64,000 nucleotides of DNA from Agromyces sp. NDB4Y10 (GCF_001620055.1 NZ_LQGY01000055.1:155515-219514); one strand, 5' to 3'; shown: positions 16,480 to 25,138, numbered from the stretch's first letter. The notes: generated by a model from the letters alone, not told the origin. Numbers and translations: made by a program.

Positions 16480-16577
16480 GACCTCGCTCTGAAGCGGCCA
16501 GCCTGGTGACCGGCCGCGGCCCGCTTGCGGCGACTCGAGTCGTCAGCGCGGCCATTCTCGTTCGACCCCCCACGTGA

Positions 16578-16583
16578 CAGGCT
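16578..16583 (+). promoter_or_regulatory. Possible leaderless promoter -10 box (CAGGCT)
   Basis: CAGGCT lies exactly 6 bases before ATG 16590, differing from the island's TAGGCT boxes in one base. Confidence 0.3.
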
Positions 16584-16589
16584 TCGTCC

Positions 16590-17054
16590 ATGGACACTCA
16601 GCGGCGCTTCCGAACCACGGTCTCAGTCGACCAGCGCGGGCGCACCATCGTGCCCATCCCGTTCGACCCGGACGAGGCCTGGGGCGCGAAACCGCGCCAC
16701 CCGGTGCGGGGGTCGGTCGCCGGCTGTTCAATGCGCGGCACCGTCGAGAAGCAGGAAGACGGGCCACTGGTCACCCTCGGACCAGCATGGACACAAGTCC
16801 CTCTGCGCGACGGGGCCGAGGTCGAAGTCGTGCTCGAGCCTGAAGGACCACAGCGGGCCGACCTCGCGCCCGACATCGCGGCAGCACTCGACTCCGAACC
16901 GGACGCCGCAACGTTCTTCGACTCCCTCGCGCAGTTCTACCGCAAGGCGTGGCTGCGGTGGATCGACTCCACCAAGCGGAACCCCGAACAGCGTCCAGTG
17001 CCCATCGCGGAGATGGTCAGGCACCTGCAAGAAGGACGCAAGGAGCGGCCATAG
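16590..17054 (+). CDS. DUF1905/YdeI-type protein
   Basis: A 154-residue cytosolic protein. The N-terminal beta-barrel region (about 5-88: RFRTTVS through VEVVLEPEGPQ) is the DUF1905 fold, and the C-terminal helical part (95-150: AALDSEPDAATFFDSL, FYRKAWLRWIDSTK) matches the YdeI/OmpD-associated domain. Function is not established for the family. The start ATG 16590 has no ribosome-binding site but fits a leaderless arrangement. It is the last rightward gene of the island and has no operon partners. Confidence 0.75.
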   Translation: MDTQRRFRTTVSVDQRGRTIVPIPFDPDEAWGAKPRHPVRGSVAGCSMRGTVEKQEDGPLVTLGPAWTQVPLRDGAEVEVVLEPEGPQRADLAPDIAAALDSEPDAATFFDSLAQFYRKAWLRWIDSTKRNPEQRPVPIAEMVRHLQEGRKERP

Positions 17055-17288
17055 GCGCCAGGGTGCCCTTCTCACGCATCCGGCGACCCCTTGGTCACAG
17101 AAGGTCGTCGCCTCCTCTCCTGAGATCACGGAGCACCTTGTCCGCCGAATGCCGAGATCCGGCTGACTCGGCCGTTCCGGCCCTCTTTGCGATCGCGCCG
17201 CGAGACCGCGGGCGGCTTTGAGTCGCCGACGGCGGCGCAGCGGAACAGGCGCCGAACGAACGCCGGCGCATCCGATACAACGTCCAGA

Positions 17289-17705
17289 TCAGCCAGTCGC
17301 GAGCTTCGGGCAGGCCTTGAAGGCCGGGAAGTTGGGGTCGGGTTCGATCAGTTCGAGGTAGACCGGGACGCTGGGGTCGATGACGACGAATACACCGGTT
17401 CCGACTACCTTCACGTTCGGAAGGTCGTAGTTGAACTCGACGAGCAAGCCGGGCCCTGCGCTTCCTGTGATCGGGACGAGGTCTCCTGTGACGAAGCCGG
17501 ATGCGATGAGCGGCTTCGCGAAGTTGTCAGCCCGGCTGCCGCCCGAGATCCCGGGTGGGGCGAGCTCTCCCTGACCGGAGCACCATTGGCCTACGATCTC
17601 GTGCACGGTGGCCGATGCTGGTGCGGCCTGAGCGAACACGATGCCGACAGCCGCGGTGGCGGCGATCAGGGCACGTGTAGCGAAGCGTTTCGTGTGATGG
17701 GGCAT
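17289..17705 (-). CDS. Small secreted protein, unknown
   Basis: A 138-residue protein. A clear signal peptide (1-31) ends in ASA before TVHEIVGQW. Two cysteines (QWCSGQG and FKACPKLATG) could form one disulfide linking both ends of a beta-rich domain. The start ATG 17705 follows a GGAGG ribosome-binding site by six bases. I do not recognise a family. Located near the island edge with no obvious partners. Confidence 0.65.
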   Translation of the reverse strand: MPHHTKRFATRALIAATAAVGIVFAQAAPASATVHEIVGQWCSGQGELAPPGISGGSRADNFAKPLIASGFVTGDLVPITGSAGPGLLVEFNYDLPNVKVVGTGVFVVIDPSVPVYLELIEPDPNFPAFKACPKLATG

Positions 17706-18189
17706 CTTGGCCTCCGGAGTTCTGAGTTGCGTCCGACCAGGGCGGCCGAACGTCCTCTGCGGGCGGCGAGGCGGCATCGGGTTACCGTCGCCAGCACTTC
17801 CGGCGACATGGGTAAGGTCGTCCCGGACGTGCGCCGCCCCCGCAGGGGTCTCTCACGCCACTCCGCACGTTACACCCGGGCATGCGGTGCCGGGAATCGT
17901 TCTTGAGGGAACCTCATATCCCCAGAACGGGGCATGCGCCGCACCGATCGCCAGGCCCGCCGTTCGACAGATGCGAGCGCTCGATGTCGCTTGTGTCGGG
18001 GTCCGGTTAAGGCATGGCGCCGCACGCAGAGCCCGCCACGCGACGAACGGCGTGCAGATGCCGTTCCGGCTCAGCAACCCGGTGCGGGCGCTCAATTGCT
18101 ACCCTGCACCGAGGCCGGGTCGTGTAGGCCGACCGCCAGCAGGAAGGGGCCCTCGTAGTCACTTAATAGTCACAAATTCGAGGTCACGT
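17706..18189. other. Intergenic region without recognisable gene
   Basis: About 480 bp with no ORF that has a ribosome-binding site or a recognisable product. It contains a short CCCC-AGAA-CGGGG hairpin near 17920. Towards the end it becomes richer in A and T with repeated GTCAC words (18157, 18168, 18183). Its position just inside the tRNA fragment fits the recombination end of an integrative element. Confidence 0.4.
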
Positions 18190-18258
18190 TGATTCACTCG
18201 AGTTCACACTTCCCCGTGATTCCGGGGCTCGTGAGCCCAGGTGAAGTCGAGTGAATCA
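18190..18258. repeat. Nested inverted repeats beside the tRNA att fragment
   Basis: TGATTCACTCGAGTTCAC (18190-18207) and GTGAAGTCGAGTGAATCA (18241-18258) are inverted copies matching at 17 of 18 positions. Between them lies a second hairpin GGGCTC-GT-GAGCCC (18225-18238). The outer right arm ends 14 bp before the tRNA fragment. The layout fits arm-type or accessory protein sites at an attachment site, or a strong bidirectional terminator. Confidence 0.6.
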
Positions 18259-18271
18259 CTACTGGATAACT

Positions 18272-18317
18272 TCTGCTTCCCAAGCAGACAGCGCGGGTTC
18301 GATTCCCGTCATCGGCT
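18272..18317 (+). other. 3' fragment of tRNA-Gly(CCC): putative attachment site
   Basis: The anticodon stem TCTGC/GCAGA encloses loop TTCCCAA (anticodon CCC). A short variable loop, the T arm GCGGG-TTCGATT-CCCGT and the 3' acceptor strand CATCGGC with discriminator T follow. No 5' half matching GCCGATG lies upstream, so the gene is incomplete. Integrases of the tyrosine family use exactly such 3' ends and leave a copy at the far end of the inserted element. It cannot make a functional tRNA. Confidence 0.75.
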
Positions 18318-18500
18318 CTTCGCGAATTCCCTTGGTCAGACCTCGTTTCTGCGGCAGTCCGGCACGGCCGCCAACGACCTCAGGGGCGATCTCCTCGAGG
18401 TGGGCCGCCGGTGCGGTAGCCGCTCCCTCCACGCGCCGCGGGCCACGGCGGTCGTCTCAGCGGGTCGACGACGGGCCGGTGGCAGGGGGAAGAGCCCGCC

Positions 18501-19748
18501 TCAGCGATCGACCCGCGCCGCCAGCAGGCGCCGCTCGGCGTCGTTGGCCGTGAGTTCCAGGGCGCGCAGATCCTCGGCCATCGCCTCATCCCGACGGCCG
18601 AGGTGCCGGAGCATCCGCGCGCGCACGGCGTGCCAGAGGTGGTACCCCGTGAGGGCGCGTCCGAGCGCATCCACCTCGTCGAGTGCCGCCTGTGGTCCGT
18701 CGACCTCGGCGAGCGCCACCGCGCGGTTCAGCCGTACGACCGGCGAGCGGTCGTACGCCAGCAGCATGTCGTAGAGCGTGAGCACCTGGAGCCAGTCGGT
18801 GTCGCCGCCGTCGCGCGTATCGGAGTGGCATGCGGCGATCGCCGCGTGCAACTGCCATCGCCCCGGGCGGCGGAGCTTCGCCGCCTTCTCGAGCACGGCC
18901 TGTGCCTCGGCGATCAGCCGGCGATCCCACCGCGCGCGGTCCTGATCGGCGAGCAGGATGAGCTCTCCATCGACGGCGCGTGCCCCTTCGCGTGCTCGAT
19001 GGAACAGCAGCAGTGCGAGCAGTCCCTGCGCCTCCGCCTCGCGCGGCAGTTCGTGCGCGACGACGCGCGCGAGCCACACGGCGTCGTCGGCGAGGTCGCG
19101 GTCCGCAGCCGCGTCTCCGCCCGCGACCAGGTGGGCCTCGCTGTACATCACGGAGACGACGGTCAGGACGATGTCCAGGCGCGCGGCCCGCTCGGATCCC
19201 TCGGGGATCCGTAGTGGGATGCCGGTCGCACCGATCTTCCGCTTGGCCCGCACGATCCGCTGCGCGACCGTCGATTCCGGGGCCAGGGTGGCTCGCGCGA
19301 TCTGCGCGGTCGTGAGGCCGCAGATCGCCCGGAGGGTGAGGGCGAGCTGCGCGTCCGGGGAGATGGCGGGGTGACAGCAGCCGAACAGGAGCGGCAGTCG
19401 CTCGTCGGGCTCGCCGGTGAGCGGGGCGGCATCGGCGGGATCGGCGAGCAAGGCCAGCTTCTCGCGGTACCGCTTCTCGCGCCGCAGGCGGTCGATGGCG
19501 TTGTGGCGGGCCGCCTGCGTCAGCCATCCCCCGGGATTGGGGGGCACCCCGCGCGTCCGCCACTGGCGCACGGCCTCCTCGATCGCCTCGGCGACCGCCT
19601 CCTCGGCGAGGTCGAGGCTCCCGAGCCACCCCGTGAGCGCCGCGACGATGCGCGCGGACTCCTCGCGGATCACCCTCGCGAGGAGTCGATCGGATGCCGC
19701 GGCGTGCCCCCGGCCCGACTCCGCGGCCGCGCCATCCGTTTCGTTCAC
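18501..19748 (-). CDS. ECF42-type RNA polymerase sigma factor with C-terminal TPR extension
   Basis: A 415-residue sigma factor. Region 2 (about 20-95, DLAEEAVAEAIEEAVRQWRTRGVPPNPGGWL) and region 4 (about 115-180, LTTAQIARATLAPESTVAQRIVRAK) are followed by a long helical extension (200-410) that replaces an anti-sigma factor. Two DGPF/YCII genes lie directly upstream on the same strand, which is the defining neighbourhood of group ECF42. The extension is known to control activity in that group. GTG start 19748 lies 13 bp after the first DGPF gene. The stimulus is unknown. Confidence 0.9.
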   Translation of the reverse strand: MNETDGAAAESGRGHAAASDRLLARVIREESARIVAALTGWLGSLDLAEEAVAEAIEEAVRQWRTRGVPPNPGGWLTQAARHNAIDRLRREKRYREKLALLADPADAAPLTGEPDERLPLLFGCCHPAISPDAQLALTLRAICGLTTAQIARATLAPESTVAQRIVRAKRKIGATGIPLRIPEGSERAARLDIVLTVVSVMYSEAHLVAGGDAAADRDLADDAVWLARVVAHELPREAEAQGLLALLLFHRAREGARAVDGELILLADQDRARWDRRLIAEAQAVLEKAAKLRRPGRWQLHAAIAACHSDTRDGGDTDWLQVLTLYDMLLAYDRSPVVRLNRAVALAEVDGPQAALDEVDALGRALTGYHLWHAVRARMLRHLGRRDEAMAEDLRALELTANDAERRLLAARVDR

Positions 19749-19761
19749 GGTCGACGTGGCT

Positions 19762-20112
19762 TCAGTAGACGACGATCGGGCGGATCTCGACCGCGACGCC
19801 GGGCAGCTCGAGCAGCGGCCACGTCTTCACGATGGCGATCGCCGCATCGAGGTCGGGCACGTCGATCACCTGGAATCCGCCGATGACCTCCCTCGCCTCC
19901 GAGAACGGCCCGTCGGCCACGACCGGCTCGTCGCCGCCGTGGCTGACCGTGGTCGCGGTGGTGACCGGCTGCAGCTGGGCGCCGGACTCGGTCATCACCT
20001 CGCGGTGCGTGCCGAACCAGTCGTAGGTGCGGCGATAGGCCTGCTCGACCTGCTCGGGCGAGGCCGCTGCCTCGAGTTCGGGCGTGGTGGTGAACATGAT
20101 GACGTACTTCAC
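19762..20112 (-). CDS. DGPF/YCII-domain protein
   Basis: A 116-residue dimeric alpha/beta-barrel-type protein of the YCII/DGPF family. The signature VADGPFSEAREVIGGFQVIDV is present, as is the usual C-terminal GVAVEIRPI strand. It starts at GTG 20112 behind AAGGAC. It is immediately upstream of the ECF42 sigma gene and paralogous to the protein at 20311. These proteins are direct targets or partners of ECF42 sigma factors; their chemistry is unknown. Confidence 0.88.
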   Translation of the reverse strand: MKYVIMFTTTPELEAAASPEQVEQAYRRTYDWFGTHREVMTESGAQLQPVTTATTVSHGGDEPVVADGPFSEAREVIGGFQVIDVPDLDAAIAIVKTWPLLELPGVAVEIRPIVVY

Positions 20113-20310
20113 GGTCGTGTCCTTCCGTCATGGGAACCGTTTCATCCCTACAGCGAACGGGCAAGCACGAATTCGACACGAGCCGCTCGGAAATCCACTT
20201 CTTCGCCTGGGTACTCCGCGCCGGCATCGAACCCGAGGGCACCAGACGCGGCACGGCAGCGACCGCGTCCGCCTGCACGGCGGACGCGGTCGGCTCGCGG
20301 GTGTAAGCGA

Positions 20311-20667
20311 TCAGAACGGGTTGGTCGCCGTGTCCACGAGCGGGCGGACTTCGACGCCGCCGCCGGAGGCGGGACACAGCTTGGCGAGCTCGACGGCATG
20401 CTCGAGGTCGCGCGCCTCGACCACGTAGTAGCCGAGGAGGGCCTCCCTGCTGCGGACGAACGGGCCGTCCGTCACCGTGCCGCCACCCGTGATCGTGGTC
20501 GCCGTCGTCACGGGCGCGAGCGCCCCGCCGCCCGTCAGGGACCCACCCAGCTCGGAGACGCGCTCGGTGAACGTGTGGTGCGCGTCGACCACCGTGGCCC
20601 ACCCCTCGGGCGGCATGGTCTCGTAGAACGACGGGTCTTCGTAGATGAGGATCGCGAACTGGGACAT
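20311..20667 (-). CDS. DGPF/YCII-domain protein, second copy
   Basis: A 118-residue YCII-family protein starting MSQFAILIYEDPSFY at ATG 20667 behind GGAGGCTG. The DGPF signature reads TDGPFVRSREALLGYYVVEA, and the C-terminal GGVEVRPLVD strand matches its neighbour at 19762. About 200 bp separate the two copies, leaving room for an ECF42-dependent promoter. Role unknown beyond the association with the sigma factor. Confidence 0.86.
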   Translation of the reverse strand: MSQFAILIYEDPSFYETMPPEGWATVVDAHHTFTERVSELGGSLTGGGALAPVTTATTITGGGTVTDGPFVRSREALLGYYVVEARDLEHAVELAKLCPASGGGVEVRPLVDTATNPF

Positions 20668-20787
20668 GGAACAGCCTCCTGCACTGGGTCGCGGACCGGC
20701 CTGTCCGGCTCCGTCACAGAGACAGCGAACGTCCGCCCGCGAAATCGACAACCACCGGGAAGAGACTCCGGACGACTCGCGCTTCGC

Positions 20788-21240
20788 TCACCGGGCGTCG
20801 CGCTTCAGTTCCTGAGCGAGCATCACGATGATGCCGCTGGGGCCGCGGACGTACGTGAGCTTGTAGAGGTCCTCGTACTCCGCCACGCCACGGAGGGGAT
20901 GGCAGCCGTGCCGTGCGGCGATCGCGAGGGCCTCGTCGATGTCGTCGACCGAGAAGGCGACGCGGTGCATGCCGATCTCATTGGGGAGCGTCGGCTGCGT
21001 CTCGATGGCCAGGCCGTCGAGGTACTCGAACAGCTCGAGCCGACCGGAGCCGTCCGGCGTCTGCAGCATCGCGATGCGGGCGTGGTTGCCATCCAGGCCG
21101 ACGGCGGTGTCCGTCCATTCGCCGCTCACCTCGTCGCGCCCGACGAGCTCAAGGCCGAGGTCGGTGAAGAAGGCGATCGTCGCGTCGAGATCCCGGACGG
21201 CGATCCCCACGTTCTCGAGTCGTATGGCCATGCGCCGCAT
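20788..21240 (-). CDS. VOC-superfamily (glyoxalase/epimerase-like) protein
   Basis: A 150-residue protein with two beta-alpha-beta-beta-beta modules of the vicinal oxygen chelate fold. The first covers MAIRLENVGIAVRDLDATIAFF to about 78 and the second IGMHRVAFSVDDIDEALAI to the end. Possible metal ligands are the His of MHRVAF and the Glu of RLELFEY. The substrate cannot be read. Start at 21240, or at Met4 (21231). It lies behind the DGPF genes on the same strand and may belong to the same regulon. Confidence 0.8.
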   Translation of the reverse strand: MRRMAIRLENVGIAVRDLDATIAFFTDLGLELVGRDEVSGEWTDTAVGLDGNHARIAMLQTPDGSGRLELFEYLDGLAIETQPTLPNEIGMHRVAFSVDDIDEALAIAARHGCHPLRGVAEYEDLYKLTYVRGPSGIIVMLAQELKRDAR

Positions 21241-21294
21241 GGTATCGAGCAGGGTCCGCCTTCCGACACCGCGTGGCGCCCAGCAGCATCCGTC

Positions 21295-22905
21295 TCAGAG
21301 TCGGAACCGCGTGCGACCGGCGACGATCGTCTCCACGACCTGCGCCTCCAGAAGCGAGTGCGGTCCGCACTCGAACGGGTCGGTGTCGAGCACTACGACG
21401 TCGGCCGCGTAGCCCGGCGCGATCCGGCCGCGCCAGTCGCCGTCGCCGACGGATGCCGCGGCGTCCCGGGTCGCATGGCCGAGCGCTCGGTCGAGGGGCA
21501 GCGCGTACTGCGGATGGACTGCCGGTACCGACGGGTCGAGCGCCGAGGCGCGCGTCGAGGCGACGTACATGTTCGCCAGGGCGGCATGCGGCGCGGTCGG
21601 CGCGTCGGTCGAGAAGGCGAGCAGGGCTCCCGCGTCCTCGTATTCGGACCACGGGAATGCGCGCTCGACCCGATGGTCGCCGAGCATCTCGGCCCAGTTG
21701 GCGAAGATCGCGGGGTCGGCGTGCACCGGCTGCATCGAGGCGGTGACGCCGAGTCGCGCCATCCGCTCGGCCGTACCGGGGGCGGCGTACTCGAGGTGCT
21801 CGATGCGGTGGTGACGGTTCCGTTCGCCGTTCACGGCGAGCGCGCGTTCGATCGCGTCGAGCGCGATCTCGCTCGCATAATCGCCGATCGCATGCAGGGC
21901 GACCTGCAGGCCGGCCGCATCGGCGGCAGCGACGACGGGCTCGAGGTGTTCGAGCGGCCAGATCGGTCTCGCGTTCGATCCGTCGGCGTACGGATGGCGC
22001 AGGGCGGCGGTGCAGGCGTCGATGGTGCCGTCGAGGATGAGCTTGATCCCCACGACCCGCAACCAGGGCGACGGCGGGTCGGCGGCCAGCTCGGCGGCGC
22101 GTGCGACCTGGGCGAGGTTCGCGGCCTCGTCACCGGTGTTGTCGATGATCCAGTGCGCGGCGACGCGGAGCGGCAGCTCCCCGCCGTGACGCGCGCGGGC
22201 GCGCTCGAACGCCGCGAGGCCGAACTCGTCGAACGCCATGTCGACCACGCCGGTGACCCCGCTCGCCAGGTAGGCGTCGATGGCGCGCTGCGCGTCCTCG
22301 TCGCGGTCCTCGTCGGTCGCTGCCGCGTCCCGCTGCGCCCACGCGTACTGCATCGCCGCGGTCTCGTAGAGCAGTCCGGTCGGTTCGCCTCCCGCATCCC
22401 GGGCGATCTCGCCGCCGAGCGGGTCGGCCGTGTCGCGCGTGATGCCCATCTCGGCGAGCGCCGCGGAGTTCACCCAGCATGAGTGGTAGTCGTTCGCGTC
22501 GAGGTAGACGGGGATATCGGCGACGACCGCGTCGATCATCGCGGCGGTGGGCGCGCCGCCCGGCACCGAATCGAAGAGCCACCCCCGGCCCCGCAGCACG
22601 GTCGCCTCGGGATCCTCCTCGCGCGCCCGGCGCAGGCGGGCCTGGATCTCGTCGAGCGATCGGGCATCGGTCAGGTGCACCTGGGCGAGGGCGGCCCCCA
22701 TCATGAGCAGGTGCGTGTGGGCGTCCGTGAATCCCGGGAGCACGAGCCGGCCGCGCAGGTCGACCGTGAGGTCGGCGGGCGGCGCATCGTCGTCGGCGCC
22801 GACGAACACGATGGTGTCGTCGCGGATGGCGAAGGCCTCGGCCCACGCGCGTTCCGGGGCGGGGTCGGCGGTGAAGACGCGCCCGTTGACATAGCGGGTG
22901 ATCAC
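21295..22905 (-). CDS. YtcJ-like metal-dependent amidohydrolase
   Basis: A 536-residue enzyme of the amidohydrolase-3 family. It has the DAHTHLLMMG metal motif (about 60-69), a central TIM barrel with VALHAIGDYAS and HRIEHLEY, and a C-terminal beta domain (GRIAPGYAADVVVLDTDPF). Relatives hydrolyse N-substituted formamides or similar amide/imide bonds. GTG 22905 overlaps the end of the permease gene by GTGA, so import and hydrolysis of the same compound are likely. A divergent TetR regulator faces the permease. The substrate may be a purine, hydantoin or amide, as NCS1 carriers import such compounds. Confidence 0.86.
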   Translation of the reverse strand: MITRYVNGRVFTADPAPERAWAEAFAIRDDTIVFVGADDDAPPADLTVDLRGRLVLPGFTDAHTHLLMMGAALAQVHLTDARSLDEIQARLRRAREEDPEATVLRGRGWLFDSVPGGAPTAAMIDAVVADIPVYLDANDYHSCWVNSAALAEMGITRDTADPLGGEIARDAGGEPTGLLYETAAMQYAWAQRDAAATDEDRDEDAQRAIDAYLASGVTGVVDMAFDEFGLAAFERARARHGGELPLRVAAHWIIDNTGDEAANLAQVARAAELAADPPSPWLRVVGIKLILDGTIDACTAALRHPYADGSNARPIWPLEHLEPVVAAADAAGLQVALHAIGDYASEIALDAIERALAVNGERNRHHRIEHLEYAAPGTAERMARLGVTASMQPVHADPAIFANWAEMLGDHRVERAFPWSEYEDAGALLAFSTDAPTAPHAALANMYVASTRASALDPSVPAVHPQYALPLDRALGHATRDAAASVGDGDWRGRIAPGYAADVVVLDTDPFECGPHSLLEAQVVETIVAGRTRFRL

Positions 22906-24350
22906 GGGCGGCCCCTTCCTCCGAGCGGCGTGCGCAGCAGGCCCGCGTAGAGCGCGCCGGCGACGAGCATGCCGACGGGCACCGAGAGGTCGATGAACTG
23001 CGTGGCTTCCGCGACGGGGCCCGCCCAGACGCTCGTGGCCAGGCAGAGCGCCGTCGCCAGCCCACCGAGGAGCAGGGCGGCCACGCCCGGGACGCTCCAT
23101 CCCCTCGTGTACCAGAACCGGCCCCCCGGGTGGTCGTCGAACAGCTCGGCACCGTCGTACGCGTAGCGGCGCAGCAGCACGTCGACGACGAAGATCGCCA
23201 TTGCGGGTCCCGACACGATGACCAGGAACTGCAGCATGAGGTTCGCCGCCTCCAGCAGGCTCGACGACAGCACGAGGTAGATCGTCAGGGCGGTTCCCAC
23301 CACGCCCACGATGATCGCGGCCGGGATGCGGCGGAGCCGGAACCCGATGGCCTGCAACGCCATGCTCGACGTGTACGTGGTCATGGCGTTGAGCGCGATG
23401 GTGTTGATCACGACGCCCACCACGAGGACGGGACCGAGCCACGCGGGCAGGAGGTCGAGCAGGGCGGCGTCGAGTCCGCCGTCGAAGGCGGCCGCGCTCA
23501 TCCCGGTCGCGAGCAGCACGCCGACGCTCGTGAAGGCGATGAAGGGGACGGCGCCGCCGAGCCCCGTCGCGAGGGCGATGCGCGAGGGCTTCGTCGAACG
23601 CGGAAGGTACCGCGCGATGTCGGGACTGTTGATGAACGACAGCGGTGTCGAGGCGAGGATGGTGAACCCGATCGTGAGCGACGACCACAGCGCGGCCCCG
23701 GTCAGAGGTTCGGGAGCGGTGTACTGCCAGTCGACGGTCGGCAGGATGAAGCCCGCGACCACGAGGAAGATCACGAACAGCGCCGCGGCCATGTAGGAGT
23801 AGGCACGGACGATGAGCCCGTGGCCGAAGATGGCGACGACGATCGTGATCGTCGCGACGACGACCGTCACGCCGATCGGCACCCACACGGGGTCGTCCAT
23901 GCCGAGCCGTCGGAGGAGGTCGGCTCCCATGAAGGATGACGCGAGCCAGGTCAGCGACAGGAAGACGGCGCCGATGAACCATCCGACGAACGCCACGAAC
24001 AGCCGGTTGCCGAGGATGCCGTACATGGCTCGGGTCACGACGGACCCGGACGTGCCGGCCGCGGGTCCGCTTCCGGCGATGAGCCCGGGGAAGACCCACA
24101 GGAGTGACGCCGCGACGATGACGGCGAGCGCCTGCCAGACCTCCAGTCCGAGCAGGATGAGCGTGGCTCCGATGGTGAGGTTCAGGATGCTGACATTCGG
24201 TGCCGCCCAGACGAAGAACAGGTCGCGGGCGCGACCGTGTCGTTCCGAATCGCTGACGAGCTCGATGCCGCGCGTCTCCGGGCGGGATGGCGCGTCGACG
24301 AACGCGTCGGGGTGGGGCGGCGCGTGCAGCGCGGGCGGGGTCTGGGTCAT
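22902..24350 (-). CDS. NCS1-family nucleobase/hydantoin-type permease
   Basis: A 482-residue transporter with about twelve helices. The family hallmark region of helix 1 reads FFVWAAPNVSILNLTIGA, and helices 6-8 contain FTILASTPLSFINSPDIARYLPR. Members import cytosine, purines, allantoin or hydantoins with Na+ or H+. ATG 24350 is preferred over the longer reading because MTQTPP follows an AAAGG site. It is first in an operon with the amidohydrolase and divergent from a TetR gene whose operators lie between them. Confidence 0.88.
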   Translation of the reverse strand: MTQTPPALHAPPHPDAFVDAPSRPETRGIELVSDSERHGRARDLFFVWAAPNVSILNLTIGATLILLGLEVWQALAVIVAASLLWVFPGLIAGSGPAAGTSGSVVTRAMYGILGNRLFVAFVGWFIGAVFLSLTWLASSFMGADLLRRLGMDDPVWVPIGVTVVVATITIVVAIFGHGLIVRAYSYMAAALFVIFLVVAGFILPTVDWQYTAPEPLTGAALWSSLTIGFTILASTPLSFINSPDIARYLPRSTKPSRIALATGLGGAVPFIAFTSVGVLLATGMSAAAFDGGLDAALLDLLPAWLGPVLVVGVVINTIALNAMTTYTSSMALQAIGFRLRRIPAAIIVGVVGTALTIYLVLSSSLLEAANLMLQFLVIVSGPAMAIFVVDVLLRRYAYDGAELFDDHPGGRFWYTRGWSVPGVAALLLGGLATALCLATSVWAGPVAEATQFIDLSVPVGMLVAGALYAGLLRTPLGGRGRP

Positions 24351-24380
24351 GGGGGCGCCTTTCACGGGAAGCATCGTTGC

Positions 24381-24427
24381 TATTGGTCACGTGCCCAATG
24401 GACTATTGGTCAGTCATTCAATAGGCT
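24381..24427. promoter_or_regulatory. Tandem TetR operators and divergent promoter
   Basis: TATTGGTCA occurs twice as a direct repeat (24381-24389 and 24404-24412). Each copy belongs to a dyad: ATTGG-N8-CCAAT (24382-24399) and CTATTG-N10-CAATAG (24403-24424). The second overlaps TAGGCT (24422-24427), the -10 box seven bases before the tetR GTG. Confidence 0.65.
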
Positions 24428-24434
24428 GGCCGAC

Positions 24435-25082
24435 GTGACGTCAAGTCCTGCAGCGACTCGAATCCGGAAGCCCCCGGCGGAACGGCGGGAGGAGATCCTG
24501 ACCCACGCCGCCGCGATCGCGCTCGAGGGCGGGCTCGAACGGATCACGCTGCGAGCCGTCGCCGAGCGGCTCGGCGTCCGGCCCGGCCTGATCACCCACT
24601 ACTTCCCCGCCGCGGAGGACCTCGTCATCGAGGCGTTCGTTCGGGCGGCGGTGCACGAACGGGAGCAGTTCTTCCCGACATCCGGCGAACCGCTGGACCG
24701 GATGGCGCACTTCATCGCCCATGTCGAGAGCGGCGCGTCGACGCCGCTCGCCCGGTTGTGGCTGAACGCGCGGCACCTGTCCCGATTCAGTCCCGCGCTC
24801 GAGGCGGCACTTCAGGAGCAGGATGCCCTCGATCGCGAGCGCCTCACGGAGATCATCGAGGATGGCATGCGGACCGGCCGCTTCCCCGTCGCGGACGCGG
24901 AGGCGGCCTGCATCCGCATCCTCATCGCCGTGGACGGCAGCGGGTCGTACGTCAACAGCGCTTCGGAGACCGTGCATCCGGCGCAGGATCACGTCGTGGC
25001 CGACATGGCGGAGTGGGCGCTCGGCCTGGACCCCGGCACGCTCCGCGCGGCCGTCGGGGCTCTGCGCCATCCGATCGGGTGA
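24435..25082 (+). CDS. TetR-family repressor of the NCS1-amidohydrolase operon
   Basis: A 215-residue TetR-type regulator. The helix-turn-helix is at about 22-65 (EILTHAAAIALEGGLERITLRAVAERLGV-RPGLITHYF) and an all-helical ligand domain follows. The GTG start at 24435 is chosen because a TAGGCT -10 box lies seven bases upstream; a longer in-frame reading runs back through the divergent permease gene and is not credible. Two overlapping dyads in the 85-bp divergent spacer suggest control of both directions. The inducer is presumably the imported compound or its product. Confidence 0.85.
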   Translation: MTSSPAATRIRKPPAERREEILTHAAAIALEGGLERITLRAVAERLGVRPGLITHYFPAAEDLVIEAFVRAAVHEREQFFPTSGEPLDRMAHFIAHVESGASTPLARLWLNARHLSRFSPALEAALQEQDALDRERLTEIIEDGMRTGRFPVADAEAACIRILIAVDGSGSYVNSASETVHPAQDHVVADMAEWALGLDPGTLRAAVGALRHPIG

Positions 25083-25138
25083 GCCCCGTGGCGCCGCACA
25101 CGCTCAGACTTTTCCGGGCTTCGCGCAGCGCAGCCGTT

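Noticed and set aside
18272..18317. Functional tRNA-Gly gene
   Set aside because: No 5' acceptor strand or D arm precedes the anticodon arm.
22906..24390. Extension of the amidohydrolase frame upstream of 22905
   Set aside because: Arg/His-rich shadow of the permease gene. GTG 22905 gives a complete amidohydrolase.
24237..24434. N-terminal extension of the TetR gene
   Set aside because: It is antisense to the permease gene. The leaderless promoter and operators place the start at 24435.
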